From: Inquilinus sp052078665 | Lineage (GTDB): Bacteria > Pseudomonadota > Alphaproteobacteria > DSM-16000 > Inquilinaceae | Reading direction: 5' to 3' | Length of the DNA: 64,000 bases | NCBI RefSeq assembly: GCF_052078665.1 | Contig: NZ_JBQJIK010000005.1 | Location: 82,544-146,543, forward strand | Part shown: piece after piece, positions 8,186 through 17,915 of the stretch | How positions within the stretch are numbered: position 1 is the stretch's first letter | Layout: each line of letters begins with the position of its first letter | Notes under the pieces: generated by a model | The model's input: the letters and a program-made list of their open reading frames with translations, nothing else | Told to the model about the DNA's origin: nothing | Database searches by the model: none | Program-made: the position numbers and the translations under genes

Positions 8186-8782
8186 CTGCCTACCCTGTTG
8201 TGGGTTCCCACCCTGTTGCGGGTTGTGGTCGTTTCCCTCGAAGGCCGCCAGTATCAGCCGCAAAGGGGCGGATTGTGAAGCCGGACATTTGAGGCAAGGG
8301 CGGCGGAGGCGGCTCGGGAGCGCCTGAGGCAACCGTATCCGGTGTTGCCAGGAATATTTGCGTGGGTGGCTTGCGCAAGGTCGCCGGTTCAGATTAACTC
8401 TTATTCATCTTCCTAGAAGCCGGGTTGGAGAAGCAGCGACGACAGGCTGCGCCGGGTGAAGGAAACAAGAAGCGCATTTGTCATAAATTGATGAGGGGCG
8501 GTTCCGGTGATGGTCAGGTTTCGGCGGATGAAGATCCGATCGGGTGGGTGTGGTCGATCGGCAAAAGAAGTAATTTCGTTAAGCGATGATTTGAGCTGAG
8601 CGTCATTCCCATCACTATCCTGGTGCAGATGGAGCAAGGCTCCTGCCGAGAGCGATATTTCTGAAGTCGCTCGGCAAGGCCAGTCTCCTGCAGGCGCCAG
8701 GGCCACGAAGAGGAAACTTATCCCGCCTGCAATCTGCCTGGGCGCGCCTCAGCTGTGCCTGATGGTCCTGGAAAGAGTGACG
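8186..8782. other. 600-bp intergenic stretch
   Basis: No convincing gene. A short duplication of ACCCTGTTG-GGGTT (8193-8209 and 8211-8226) lies in the leader of the binding-protein gene. A minus-strand frame at 8413-8706 (97 codons) has no recognisable motif or good ribosome-binding site. The divergent promoters of the two flanking genes must lie here. Base composition falls towards the 8783 gene. Confidence 0.6.
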
Positions 8783-9376
8783 ATGACTGAAATGGAAAGG
8801 CACGATATTCGCCCGGCAGGAGCGTCGCCTGCAGCGTCGGCTTCGGGACGTCAGGGACAGGATGAAGGTGTCGTAAAAATAAGGTTCAGGAAAACCCAGT
8901 TTGTCGTGATAGGAATTTTTGGAGCTCTTTTGTTGTTTCTAACTATATATATGACGTCTTCTGTAATTTCTAAGGGGCCCGCTAGCATTGTAGTGGCTTG
9001 GATAGTCTGTTTTTTGGTGTCTTTGGCGTCTTTGTGGTTGGCGGGGTTGTTTCTTTCAAAGAATAAAAAAATTTCCCGGAATGATTGCGAGATATTGTTG
9101 TCGAGGTCCGGATTGTTTCTTGTCCGCTATGGCTTGCCTGTTCCGTGGAGCGATGTGGAGGCGGTTCGCACTCTGCGTGCTCCTGGGGTCCATCAGATCC
9201 AGTTCATCATCAAGGATTCAGGACGCGCAAATCTAAAGCAGCATGTTGGAAAGAAATTCTATGGTGCGGCAAATGTCGGCCAAACAGCAGTGGTAGTCAA
9301 TCTCAAGTGGTTGGCCATCACTAAGAACGATTTTTACGATGCGGTCCGAAATTTCTCGCATCTCAAGGTGCGATAG
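8783..9376 (+). CDS. Small membrane protein with PH-like C-terminal domain, unknown function
   Basis: A 197-residue protein; the ATG at 8783 has GGAAAGAG 5 nt upstream, better than the ATG at 8762. After about 40 polar residues come two membrane helices (FVVIGIFGALLLFLTIYM and IVVAWIVCFLVSLASLWLAG). The soluble part of about 100 residues contains SGLFLVRYGLPVPWSDVEAVRTL then VVVNLKWLAITK, a pattern like bacterial PH-type domains in small membrane proteins (STM3941-like); this is a weak resemblance. The gene is far less GC-rich than its surroundings. It ends 22 bp before the RTX start, so the two are probably cotranscribed, suggesting a role in anchoring, export of or protection from the RTX protein (inference). 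Confidence 0.7.
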   Translation: MTEMERHDIRPAGASPAASASGRQGQDEGVVKIRFRKTQFVVIGIFGALLLFLTIYMTSSVISKGPASIVVAWIVCFLVSLASLWLAGLFLSKNKKISRNDCEILLSRSGLFLVRYGLPVPWSDVEAVRTLRAPGVHQIQFIIKDSGRANLKQHVGKKFYGAANVGQTAVVVNLKWLAITKNDFYDAVRNFSHLKVR

Positions 9377-9398
9377 ACAAAACCGAGAGGGGAAGTTC

Positions 9399-12300
9399 AT
9401 GGCCAATACGGTCACTGCCGGCGAGCCGGAGAACGAATTCGATTCGTTCGAGATCAGCAACGCACTGGATGGGGCCTTCGGCACGGTCGAGGAGCTGGCC
9501 AAGTGGGCGTCGACGACCACGATCGACGAGAAGGCCGCCGCGGCGCTGCTTCGCGGCACCATCGTCACCAAGGCAGTCGGCTTCCTCGCCGATGTCGCCT
9601 TTGCTGCCGGCGATACGGCCTATGATGGCAACTGGTCCAGAAATGCCGGCGAAGTGCTTGGGGGGGTGGGCGGGTCCATACTGGGCGGCTCCCTTGCGAC
9701 GCTGGCCATCGGGGCCGGCTTCATGCCTTTCGTGGCCGTCACCGCGGTCGGCCTCGCCCCCGCGGCCGCCGTCGGGATCGCCGGAGCCCTCGTGGGTTGG
9801 GCTGTCGGCGAGTTCGTCGGCTGGACGATGACGGAACTCGGCGTCGACAAATGGTTGAACGAAAATCTGCCGGATGTGGTGTCCGATGCCTGGGCGGGGC
9901 TCGAACTGGGCTTCACCGAGTTGTTCTCGGGATCCAACCCGCCCCCGACCACGCCAGCCCCGACGGGGACGACGCCGCCCGATCTGAGCGGCAATCTGCA
10001 TTCCGGCCCGCCCAGCACCAGCCCGACGCCGACGGACCCGTCGCCTGATGGCGGCGTCCGCGGTGGAGGCGGTTCGAGCGGAGGAGGAGGCGCGAGCGGA
10101 GGAGGCTGGGGCGGCGGCGGTCGCGAGAGCGATGGCGGTGGCCGGGACCAACCCCGCCCCGGAGCGAGTCCCACCGACGAAGATTATGGAAAGAGTCTCC
10201 CGCGCGCCACTGGCGGCATGCTTCGTGAATTCGATGAATACGGGAACACGATTGCACTCGGCGAGCATGTAAGCCAGCCCGTCAAGGGCGGACCTTTGAC
10301 CTATGACGACGGCTACGATCGCTATTCATGGCCGGATTCCGACAAGGCGCACGATCCGGGATCTCGCTACGACCATTCGCCATCTCACGATTCACCGGAT
10401 GCCGGCTCAGGCGGTTATGGCGGTGGTGACCGCGGATCAGGCTCCGGGTCGGGTGGGCACGATCCGGTCGCACTGGACCTGAACGGGGACGGCAGGATCG
10501 CGCTGGTCTCGCTGGACGACAGCCAAGCCATGTTCGACTTTGATGGCGATGGCAAAAAGGAGCGCGTGGCCTGGGTCGGGCCGCAGGACGGGTTCCTGGT
10601 CGCTGACCTGAACGGCAATGGCAAGATCGACCAGGCCAAGGAGTTGGCGCTGTCGCTGCTGACGCCGGGGGCGGACACGGATCTCGAGGCGCTGGCGGCG
10701 GTGTTCGACAGCAACCATGATGGCAAGATCGACGCCCAGGATGCGGATTTCGGCAAACTGCGGGTGTGGCAGGATGCCAACGGCAACGGCGTCACCGATG
10801 TGGGCGAGCTGAAGACCCTGGCCCAGGTCGGGATCACCAGCATCGATGTCAGCCCGCAGGGCAGCTGGCACGGCGCCGATGCGATGACCGAGGCCGATCG
10901 CGGCAAATGGTCCCTCGCCGGGCAGACGCTGCAGGCCGACGGCGTGCCGCATTTCGACCTGCCGGACGGCAACCAGCTGTACGGCGTCACCGTGGTGACG
11001 CGGAGCGACGGCTCGACCCGGCTGGTGGGCGACCTCGGCCTGGCCGTGGACCCGGTCGATGCGACGGCCACGCCGCAGGCCGACGGCACGACCCTCTACG
11101 CCCTGACGGGCGGCGGCCGCCTGCTCGGCGTGGCGGCGTCGCAGGCGCTCGACATCGATCTCGCGACGGCGGTCGTCGCCGGGCAGACCGGCCTCGCCGG
11201 CGCGATCGGCGGCGCCCTGAACGACACGATCTCGGACAGCGGCGCCGGCAACTCGCAGATCTATGGCGGTCTCGGCGACGACATCCTCAGCGGTGGCGGG
11301 GGCGACGACCGGCTGATCGGCGGCGAGGGGATCGATAGTCTGACCGGCAGCGTGGGCGACGACATTCTCCGGGGCGGAGCCGGCACGGATGATCTCGACG
11401 GCGGCGAGGGCAATGATACCTTGCGGGGCGGTGCGGGCGCGGACGCGCTCGACGGCGGCACCGGCATCGACATGGCGAGCTATGCCGGCAGCGCGGGCCA
11501 GGTCTCGGTGGACCTCGCCGCAGGAGCGGCCAATGGCGGCGACGGCACCGGCGACACGCTGACCGGCATCGAGGGCGTGATCGGCTCCATCCTCAACGAC
11601 AGCCTGCTGGGCGACGCGGAAGACAATGTCCTGCACGGCGACGCTGGCAACGACACGCTTATCGGCCGGGCCGGCGATGACGTTCTCCACGGCGGTGCGG
11701 GCGCGGACGTGCTGTCGGGCCAGGACGGCATCGACCTGGCGACCTGGTTCGACTCGGCGGCGGGGGTGACGGTCAGCCTGATCACCAACACCGGCCAAGG
11801 TGGAGACGCGGCGGGCGACACGCTGAGCGGGATTGAGAACCTTGAAGGCTCGGCGTTCGGCGACACGCTGACCGGAGACGCCGCTGCCAATGACCTGTTC
11901 GGCGGTGCCGGCAATGACGGGCTCTACGGCAAGGAGGGCGACGATGTCCTCCTTGGCGGTGCGGGCGCGGATGCGCTGTCGGGTTGGCTCGGCTTCGACG
12001 TGGCGAGCTATGCCGTCAGCACGGGCCAAGTCTCGGTGGACCTCGCTGCCGGTGCGGCCAATGGCGGCGACGGCACCGGCGACACGCTGACCGGCATCGA
12101 GGGCGTGATCGGCTCGGACTTCAACGACGGCCTGGCCGGCGATGCCGAGGACAACCTGCTTCGTGGCGGTGCCGGCAACGACACACTCGGCGGCCGGGCG
12201 GGCGACGACGTCCTCCACGGCGGTGCGGGCGCGGATGTGCTGTCGGGCTATGACGGCATCGACTTGGCGACCTGGTTCGACTCCGCGGCGGGGGTGACGG

Positions 12301-15300
12301 TCAGCCTGATCACCAACACCGGGCAAGGCGGGGACGCGGTGGGCGACACCCTCGCCGGCATCGAGAACCTGGAAGGCTCGGCCTTCGCCGACCAGCTGAG
12401 CGGAGACGCCAGCGACAACACCCTTCGTGGTGGTGCCGGCGACGACGGGCTCTACGGCAAGGAGGGCGACGATGTCCTCCTTGGCGGTGCGGGTGCGGAC
12501 GCGCTGTCGGGCTGGCTCGGCTTCGACGTGGCGAGCTATGCCGGCAGCACGGGCCAGGTCGGGGTCGACCTCGCAACCGGCACGGCCAATGGCGGTGATG
12601 GCACCGGCGACACGCTGAGCGGCATCGAGGGGCTGATCGGCTCGGACTTCAACGACGGCCTGGCCGGCGATGCCGAGGACAATGAGCTGCACGGTGGTGC
12701 CGGCAACGATACGCTCGGCGGCCGGGCGGGCGACGACGTCCTCCATGGTGGTGCGGGCGCGGATGTGCTGTCGGGCTATGACGGCGTCGACTTGGCGACC
12801 TGGTTCGACTCGGCGGCAGGGGTGACGGTCAGCCTGAACACCAACACCGGCCAGGGCGGGGATGCCGCGGGCGACACCCTCGCCAGCATCGAGAACCTGG
12901 AAGGCTCGGCGTTCAACGACACGCTCTACGGCAACGCCGGCGACAACCTGCTGATCGGCGCTGCCGGCAATGACACGCTCGGCGGCGGCGACGGCGACGA
13001 TGTCCTCATCGGTGGGACTGGTGCCGACACCTTGAGCGGTCAGGGCGGCTTCGACATGGCTCTCTACGCCGGTGCGGCGGCGGTCACCGTCGATCTGGCG
13101 ACCGGCAAGGGCGAGGCCGGCGCCGCCGGGGATACCCTGTCCGGCATCGAGATGCTGGTTGGCAGCGACTTCGCCGATACGCTGCGCGGCAATGCCGCGG
13201 CGAATGTGCTGATCGGCGGCGAGGGCGACGACACGCTGCAAGGGCAAGCCGGCGACGATGCGCTGTCCGGAGGAGTCGGGGCGGACACCCTGGCCGGCGG
13301 CGACGGCATCGATGTGGCGCTGTATGACGACGCCACCGCGGCCGTGAACGTCAATCTCGCGACCGGGGAAGGCATCGCAGGCGCGGGCGGCGACACGCTC
13401 TCCGGCATCGAGGACCTGGTCGGCAGCCAGTTCAACGACTGGCTCCGCGGCGATGCCGGAGGCAATGCCCTGTCGGGCAATGCCGGCGTCGACACCATCG
13501 AGGGCAATGACGGCGACGATCTCCTCATCGGCGGCGCCGGCGCGGACCGGCTGAACGGCGGTGCCGGGATCGATATGGTGTCGTATCGCGCATCGGCGGC
13601 CGGCGTGACGGCGAGTCTGAACAGCTCGACCTTCGTCGGTGGCGAAGCCGAAGGCGACGTCCTGACCGCGATCGAGGATCTCGAAGGCTCGGCCTTCAAC
13701 GACGTGCTCTACGGCAGCGCCGTCGGCAACCTCCTGATCGGCGGCGACGGCGCGGACACGCTGGGCGGCATGGCCGGCGACGATACCCTCGTCGGCGGAG
13801 CCGGCGCGGACGTCCTCGCGGGCGGAGACGGGTGGGACTTCGCCCTCTACGGCGATGCCGCTGCCGCGGTCGTCATCGACCTCGCGGCCGGCACCGCAGA
13901 GGGCGGGGCCGCCGGGGATCGCCTGACCGGCATCGAGAGCCTCGTCGGCAGCACCTTCGGCGACCGGCTCCTCGGCAACTCGGCGGGCAACACCCTGGTC
14001 GGCGGCGATGGCGACGACACCCTCGACGGCGGCGCGGGCGACGACCTCCTGGCCGGTGGTGCCGGCGCCGATGCCCTGGAGGGCGGCGACGGCCGCGACC
14101 TCGCCGCCTATGACGACGCGACCACTGCGGTGAACGTCAACCTGGCGACCGGGATCGGCCAGGCCGGCGCCGCGGGCGACAGCTTGTCGGGGATCGAGGA
14201 TCTCCTGGGCAGCGCGTTCAGCGACTGGCTGCGCGGCAACGACGGCGCCAACACGCTGATCGGGGCGGCGGGCGTCGACACCCTCGAAGGCGGAGCGGGC
14301 GACGACGTGCTCATCGGCGGCGTCGGCGGCGATGTGCTGAAGGGCGGCGAGGGCTGGGATCTGGCCTCCTATTCGGACAGCGCCGCGGGCGTGGCGATCG
14401 ATCTGACTGCCGGGACGGAGGCGGGCGGAGACGCCGAAGGCGATGCCCTGTCCTCGATCGAGGATCTGATCGGCAGCGCCTTCAACGACACTCTGAACGG
14501 CAGCGCCCTGGCCAATGTCCTCACCGGCGGCGCCGGCGTCGACACGCTGCGGGGCTTCGACGGCGACGACGTGCTCCGGGGCGGCGCCGGGGCGGATGTG
14601 CTGAGTGGCGGCGAAGGTGCAGACGGAGCCTCGTACCGGGACTCCGCCGTTGCGGTGAACGTCAACCTGGCCACCGGCTTGGGGGCCGGGGGCGACGCCA
14701 CTGGCGATTCCCTGACCAACATCGAGAATGTCCTTGGCAGCGCCGGCAGCGACTGGCTTCGCGGCAGTGCCGCCGCCAACTTCCTGTCCGGCGCGGACGG
14801 CGTCGACACCATCGAGGGCAATGACGGTGACGACGTGCTCGAAGGGGGCGGCGGCGGAGATGTTCTGAAGGGCGGCGCAGGGTTCGACATCGCGGCCTAC
14901 ACGGAGGCGGCGACGGCCCTGGACGTCAATCTGACGACGGGCGTCGGCGCGGGCGGCGAGGCCCAGGGCGATGTCCTCAGCGGCATCGAGGCCGTGCTGG
15001 GCGGCGCCGGCGCCGACACGCTCATCGGCAATGACCAGGGGAACATCCTGTCCGGCGGGGCCGGGATCGACAAGCTTTTGGGTGCGGCCGGCGACGATCT
15101 GCTGATCGGCGGCGGCGGTGCCGACCAGCTCGACGGCGGGGCCGGGGTGGATGCCGTCAGCTATTCCGCCAGCGCTGCGGCGGTCACCATCGATCTCGCG
15201 GCCGGCACGGGCGCCGGCGGCGATGCCCAGGGCGACACTCTGGCCGGGGTCGAGGCGGCCTATGGCACCCTCTATGCGGACACGCTCCGGGGCACCGGCG

Positions 15301-17891
15301 GCGCCAATTCCTTCTATGGCGGGGCCGGCAACGACTCGATCGTGGCGGGTGCCGGTGACGACATCATGATCGGTGGCGCCGGGGCCGACACCCTGGATGG
15401 CGGCGCGGGAGAGGATCTCGCCCTCTATTCGGACGCCGCCGCGGCGGTGAACGTCGATCTCAACACCGGGATCGGTCAGGCCGGCGCCGCCGGTGACAGG
15501 CTCATCAGCGTCGAGCACCTGTCCGGTAGCGCGTTCGACGATCTGCTGCGCGGCACCGCGGGGGCCAACCGGCTGATGGGCGCTGCCGGCGTGGACACGA
15601 TCCAGGCCGGTGCGGGCGACGACTCGATTTGGGGCGGCACCGGCGCCGATGTGCTGGACGGTGGCGACGGTCGCGACATGGCGTCCTATGCCGACAGTGT
15701 CGCGGCCGTGAACGTCAATCTCGGCACCGGAATCGGGGCCAGCGGCGACGCCGCCGGAGACACACTGACCTCGATCGAGGATCTGCTGGGCAGCATGGGG
15801 AATGATTGGCTCAGGGGCAATGACGGCGCCAACACGCTGATCGGCGCCGCCGGGGTCGACACGATCCAGTCCGGCGCGGGCGATGACACGGTCTGGGGCG
15901 GCGGCGGCGCCGACGTGCTCGATGGCGGCGCCGGCCGCGATGTCGCGGTCTACGAAGACAGCCTGGCGGCCGTGAACGTGGATCTGGCGCGGGCCACCGG
16001 CCTCGGCGGCGATGCCGAGGGCGACAGGCTGTCGGGCATCGAGATCCTGGTGGGCAGCGACTTCGGCGATGCGCTGGCGGGGAATACCGGCGGCAACACG
16101 CTGGTGGGTGGCCTCGGCGCCGACACGCTGTATGGAGCCGATGGCGACGACGAGCTCAGCGGGGGCGGCGGTGCCGACACGCTGAATGGCGGCAACGGCC
16201 GCGATGCGGCCAACTACGCGGCGAGCGCTGCGGCGGTGAATGTCGACCTCAGCGCGGGCGCCGGGCTGGGCGGCGACGCGGAAGGAGATCGGCTGTCCGG
16301 GATCGAGACGGTTCTCGGCAGCCGGTTCAACGACGCCCTGCGCGGGGACGGGGCCAACAATATCCTTCTGGGCGGCGTCGGAGCCGACATCCTGGCGGGC
16401 ATGGGCGGCAACGACATGCTCGTGGGAGGTGCCGGGGCCGACACCCTGGACGGCGGCGACGGCCGGGATGTCGCCGACTACTCGGCCAGCTCGGCGGCGG
16501 TCAACGTCAACCTGGCCACCGGAGCGGGGGCCAGCGGCGATGCCTATGGCGATACCCTGACCGGGATCGAGGACGTGCTGGGCAGCGTCGGAGATGACTG
16601 GCTGCGGGGGAACGAAGCTGCCAACGCGTTCGTCGGCGGTGCCGGGATCGACACGATCCAGGCGGCCGGCGGCGATGACCGGCTGGTCGGAGGCGACGGC
16701 GCCGACAAGCTCTACGGCGAGGACGGCAACGACACGGTCTGGGGCGGCAATGCCGGCGACACCCTGGCCGGCGGCAACGGCAACGACATCCTCATCGGGG
16801 GGCCGGGCGGCGCCGATGCCGATACTCTGAGCGGCGGTGCCGGCTGGGACGTGGCGAGCTACACGGAGTCCTTCAATTCGATCAATGTCGATCTCTCACA
16901 AGGCAAGGGCTTCTGGAGCGAGGCGCAAGGCGACACGCTCGCCGGCATCGAGGAGGTCTGGGGCAGCCGCTTCGGCGACGTCATCACCGGCACCGGTGCG
17001 GGCGAGACGCTGCGCGGCAACGACGGCAACGACACCCTCCGCGGCGGCGGCGGGGCCGACGCCCTGGACGGCGGGGCCGGCTGGGACATCGCCCTGTACA
17101 CCGAGGACGGTGCCGGCGTGTCGATCGATCTCAACACAGGGCAGGGCGTCCGCGGCATCGCCCAGGGCGACCGCTTCTTCGGCATCGAGGAGGTGCAGAG
17201 CGGCGGCGGCGGCGACGTGTTGCTCGGCGATGGTGCCGTGAACGTGCTGCGCGGCAACGCCGGCAACGACTTCATCCATGGTGGATGGGGCGCCGACACC
17301 CTCGACGGCGGCAGCGATTGGGATTGGCTGAGCTACACGGCCTCCGGGGGAGCGGTCCATGTCGACCTATCCACCGGCCGCGGCTCCTGGAGCGACGCCG
17401 AGGGCGACGTCCTCAGCGGCTTCGAGGGCATCGAGGGCAGCCAGGGCAACGACACGCTCATCGGCAACGGCGGCAGCAACCGCATTGCTGGGCTGGGCGG
17501 GGCCGACACGCTCTACGGCAATGGCGGCGGCGATACCTTCGTCTACTACGCGACATCGGACAGCAGCGGCAGCGCCATCGACCGCATCATGGATCACACC
17601 GAGGCCGATGCCTCGACAGACCACGACTGGCTGGACCTGTCGGGCATCGATGCGAACATCAATGCGGCCGGGAACCAGGGCTTCGTGTTTGACGGGGTTT
17701 TCGACAATCGCGATGAGTGGCGGCAAGTTCACTCCAATGGAGCCTCCATCGGTCATCTCTATGCCTGGCGGGCGGGTGACAGTATGTACATCGAAGGCGA
17801 CGTCGATGGTCAGGAGAACACCATCGACTTCTCGATCATGATCGTCGGACGAGCGTATGGCGGGATGGATAACAGCGACTTCATCCTGTAG
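9399..17891 (+). CDS. Giant RTX calcium-binding repeat protein, probable type I secretion substrate
   Basis: A 2830-residue protein; the ATG at 9399 follows GAGAGGGGAAG and gives MANTVTAGE. Parts: a polar head; a Gly/Ala-rich hydrophobic stretch at about 85-150 that could insert in a membrane; a Pro/Gly/Ser linker at about 185-350. Then a Ca-binding segment with EF-hand-like loops (DLNGDGRIAL, DFDGDGKKE, DLNGNGKID, DSNHDGKID, DANGNGVTD) at about 355-480. RTX nonapeptide blocks (GGxGxDxLx), alternating with VNVNLATGxGxxGDAxGDTL / IEDLxGS units, run from about 600 to 2710. The C-terminal 120 residues resemble the serralysin/RTX C-terminal region and end in DFIL, as type I secretion signals often do. 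No HlyB, HlyD or TolC gene is in the window. Toxin, bacteriocin or adhesin cannot be decided. Confidence 0.93.
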   Translation: MANTVTAGEPENEFDSFEISNALDGAFGTVEELAKWASTTTIDEKAAAALLRGTIVTKAVGFLADVAFAAGDTAYDGNWSRNAGEVLGGVGGSILGGSLATLAIGAGFMPFVAVTAVGLAPAAAVGIAGALVGWAVGEFVGWTMTELGVDKWLNENLPDVVSDAWAGLELGFTELFSGSNPPPTTPAPTGTTPPDLSGNLHSGPPSTSPTPTDPSPDGGVRGGGGSSGGGGASGGGWGGGGRESDGGGRDQPRPGASPTDEDYGKSLPRATGGMLREFDEYGNTIALGEHVSQPVKGGPLTYDDGYDRYSWPDSDKAHDPGSRYDHSPSHDSPDAGSGGYGGGDRGSGSGSGGHDPVALDLNGDGRIALVSLDDSQAMFDFDGDGKKERVAWVGPQDGFLVADLNGNGKIDQAKELALSLLTPGADTDLEALAAVFDSNHDGKIDAQDADFGKLRVWQDANGNGVTDVGELKTLAQVGITSIDVSPQGSWHGADAMTEADRGKWSLAGQTLQADGVPHFDLPDGNQLYGVTVVTRSDGSTRLVGDLGLAVDPVDATATPQADGTTLYALTGGGRLLGVAASQALDIDLATAVVAGQTGLAGAIGGALNDTISDSGAGNSQIYGGLGDDILSGGGGDDRLIGGEGIDSLTGSVGDDILRGGAGTDDLDGGEGNDTLRGGAGADALDGGTGIDMASYAGSAGQVSVDLAAGAANGGDGTGDTLTGIEGVIGSILNDSLLGDAEDNVLHGDAGNDTLIGRAGDDVLHGGAGADVLSGQDGIDLATWFDSAAGVTVSLITNTGQGGDAAGDTLSGIENLEGSAFGDTLTGDAAANDLFGGAGNDGLYGKEGDDVLLGGAGADALSGWLGFDVASYAVSTGQVSVDLAAGAANGGDGTGDTLTGIEGVIGSDFNDGLAGDAEDNLLRGGAGNDTLGGRAGDDVLHGGAGADVLSGYDGIDLATWFDSAAGVTVSLITNTGQGGDAVGDTLAGIENLEGSAFADQLSGDASDNTLRGGAGDDGLYGKEGDDVLLGGAGADALSGWLGFDVASYAGSTGQVGVDLATGTANGGDGTGDTLSGIEGLIGSDFNDGLAGDAEDNELHGGAGNDTLGGRAGDDVLHGGAGADVLSGYDGVDLATWFDSAAGVTVSLNTNTGQGGDAAGDTLASIENLEGSAFNDTLYGNAGDNLLIGAAGNDTLGGGDGDDVLIGGTGADTLSGQGGFDMALYAGAAAVTVDLATGKGEAGAAGDTLSGIEMLVGSDFADTLRGNAAANVLIGGEGDDTLQGQAGDDALSGGVGADTLAGGDGIDVALYDDATAAVNVNLATGEGIAGAGGDTLSGIEDLVGSQFNDWLRGDAGGNALSGNAGVDTIEGNDGDDLLIGGAGADRLNGGAGIDMVSYRASAAGVTASLNSSTFVGGEAEGDVLTAIEDLEGSAFNDVLYGSAVGNLLIGGDGADTLGGMAGDDTLVGGAGADVLAGGDGWDFALYGDAAAAVVIDLAAGTAEGGAAGDRLTGIESLVGSTFGDRLLGNSAGNTLVGGDGDDTLDGGAGDDLLAGGAGADALEGGDGRDLAAYDDATTAVNVNLATGIGQAGAAGDSLSGIEDLLGSAFSDWLRGNDGANTLIGAAGVDTLEGGAGDDVLIGGVGGDVLKGGEGWDLASYSDSAAGVAIDLTAGTEAGGDAEGDALSSIEDLIGSAFNDTLNGSALANVLTGGAGVDTLRGFDGDDVLRGGAGADVLSGGEGADGASYRDSAVAVNVNLATGLGAGGDATGDSLTNIENVLGSAGSDWLRGSAAANFLSGADGVDTIEGNDGDDVLEGGGGGDVLKGGAGFDIAAYTEAATALDVNLTTGVGAGGEAQGDVLSGIEAVLGGAGADTLIGNDQGNILSGGAGIDKLLGAAGDDLLIGGGGADQLDGGAGVDAVSYSASAAAVTIDLAAGTGAGGDAQGDTLAGVEAAYGTLYADTLRGTGGANSFYGGAGNDSIVAGAGDDIMIGGAGADTLDGGAGEDLALYSDAAAAVNVDLNTGIGQAGAAGDRLISVEHLSGSAFDDLLRGTAGANRLMGAAGVDTIQAGAGDDSIWGGTGADVLDGGDGRDMASYADSVAAVNVNLGTGIGASGDAAGDTLTSIEDLLGSMGNDWLRGNDGANTLIGAAGVDTIQSGAGDDTVWGGGGADVLDGGAGRDVAVYEDSLAAVNVDLARATGLGGDAEGDRLSGIEILVGSDFGDALAGNTGGNTLVGGLGADTLYGADGDDELSGGGGADTLNGGNGRDAANYAASAAAVNVDLSAGAGLGGDAEGDRLSGIETVLGSRFNDALRGDGANNILLGGVGADILAGMGGNDMLVGGAGADTLDGGDGRDVADYSASSAAVNVNLATGAGASGDAYGDTLTGIEDVLGSVGDDWLRGNEAANAFVGGAGIDTIQAAGGDDRLVGGDGADKLYGEDGNDTVWGGNAGDTLAGGNGNDILIGGPGGADADTLSGGAGWDVASYTESFNSINVDLSQGKGFWSEAQGDTLAGIEEVWGSRFGDVITGTGAGETLRGNDGNDTLRGGGGADALDGGAGWDIALYTEDGAGVSIDLNTGQGVRGIAQGDRFFGIEEVQSGGGGDVLLGDGAVNVLRGNAGNDFIHGGWGADTLDGGSDWDWLSYTASGGAVHVDLSTGRGSWSDAEGDVLSGFEGIEGSQGNDTLIGNGGSNRIAGLGGADTLYGNGGGDTFVYYATSDSSGSAIDRIMDHTEADASTDHDWLDLSGIDANINAAGNQGFVFDGVFDNRDEWRQVHSNGASIGHLYAWRAGDSMYIEGDVDGQENTIDFSIMIVGRAYGGMDNSDFIL
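11473..13056 (+). repeat. Three tandem 528-bp repeats inside the RTX gene
   Basis: The phrase TGGCGAGCTATGCC recurs at 11473, 12001 and 12529, an exact 528-bp (176-codon) spacing, and the intervening DNA is nearly identical. Each unit encodes two RTX blocks, one with an ASYA-S-GQV start and one with ATWFDSAAGV. The rest of the RTX array is more diverged, so these copies look recently duplicated. Confidence 0.85.
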
Positions 17892-17915
17892 AGGCGGCGC
17901 CGGCCGACGCCATCC

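Noticed and set aside
6326..8278. 650-codon plus-strand frame opposite the solute-binding gene
   Set aside because: Antisense shadow; the minus strand encodes a complete family 5 binding protein with signal peptide.
8413..8706. 97-codon minus-strand frame in the 8.2-8.8 kb gap
   Set aside because: No ribosome-binding site or recognisable motif and no operon partner; not enough to call a gene.
10437..15518. 1693-codon open frame antisense to the RTX gene
   Set aside because: Repetitive GC-rich RTX DNA automatically leaves antisense frames open; the translation has only Val/Ala/Arg-rich low-complexity repeats mirroring the RTX units.
11230..17530. Possible CRISPR or minisatellite array
   Set aside because: Repeats are codon-phased and encode GGxGxDxLx nonapeptides; there are no constant repeats with unique spacers. 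No CRISPR array was seen elsewhere in the window.
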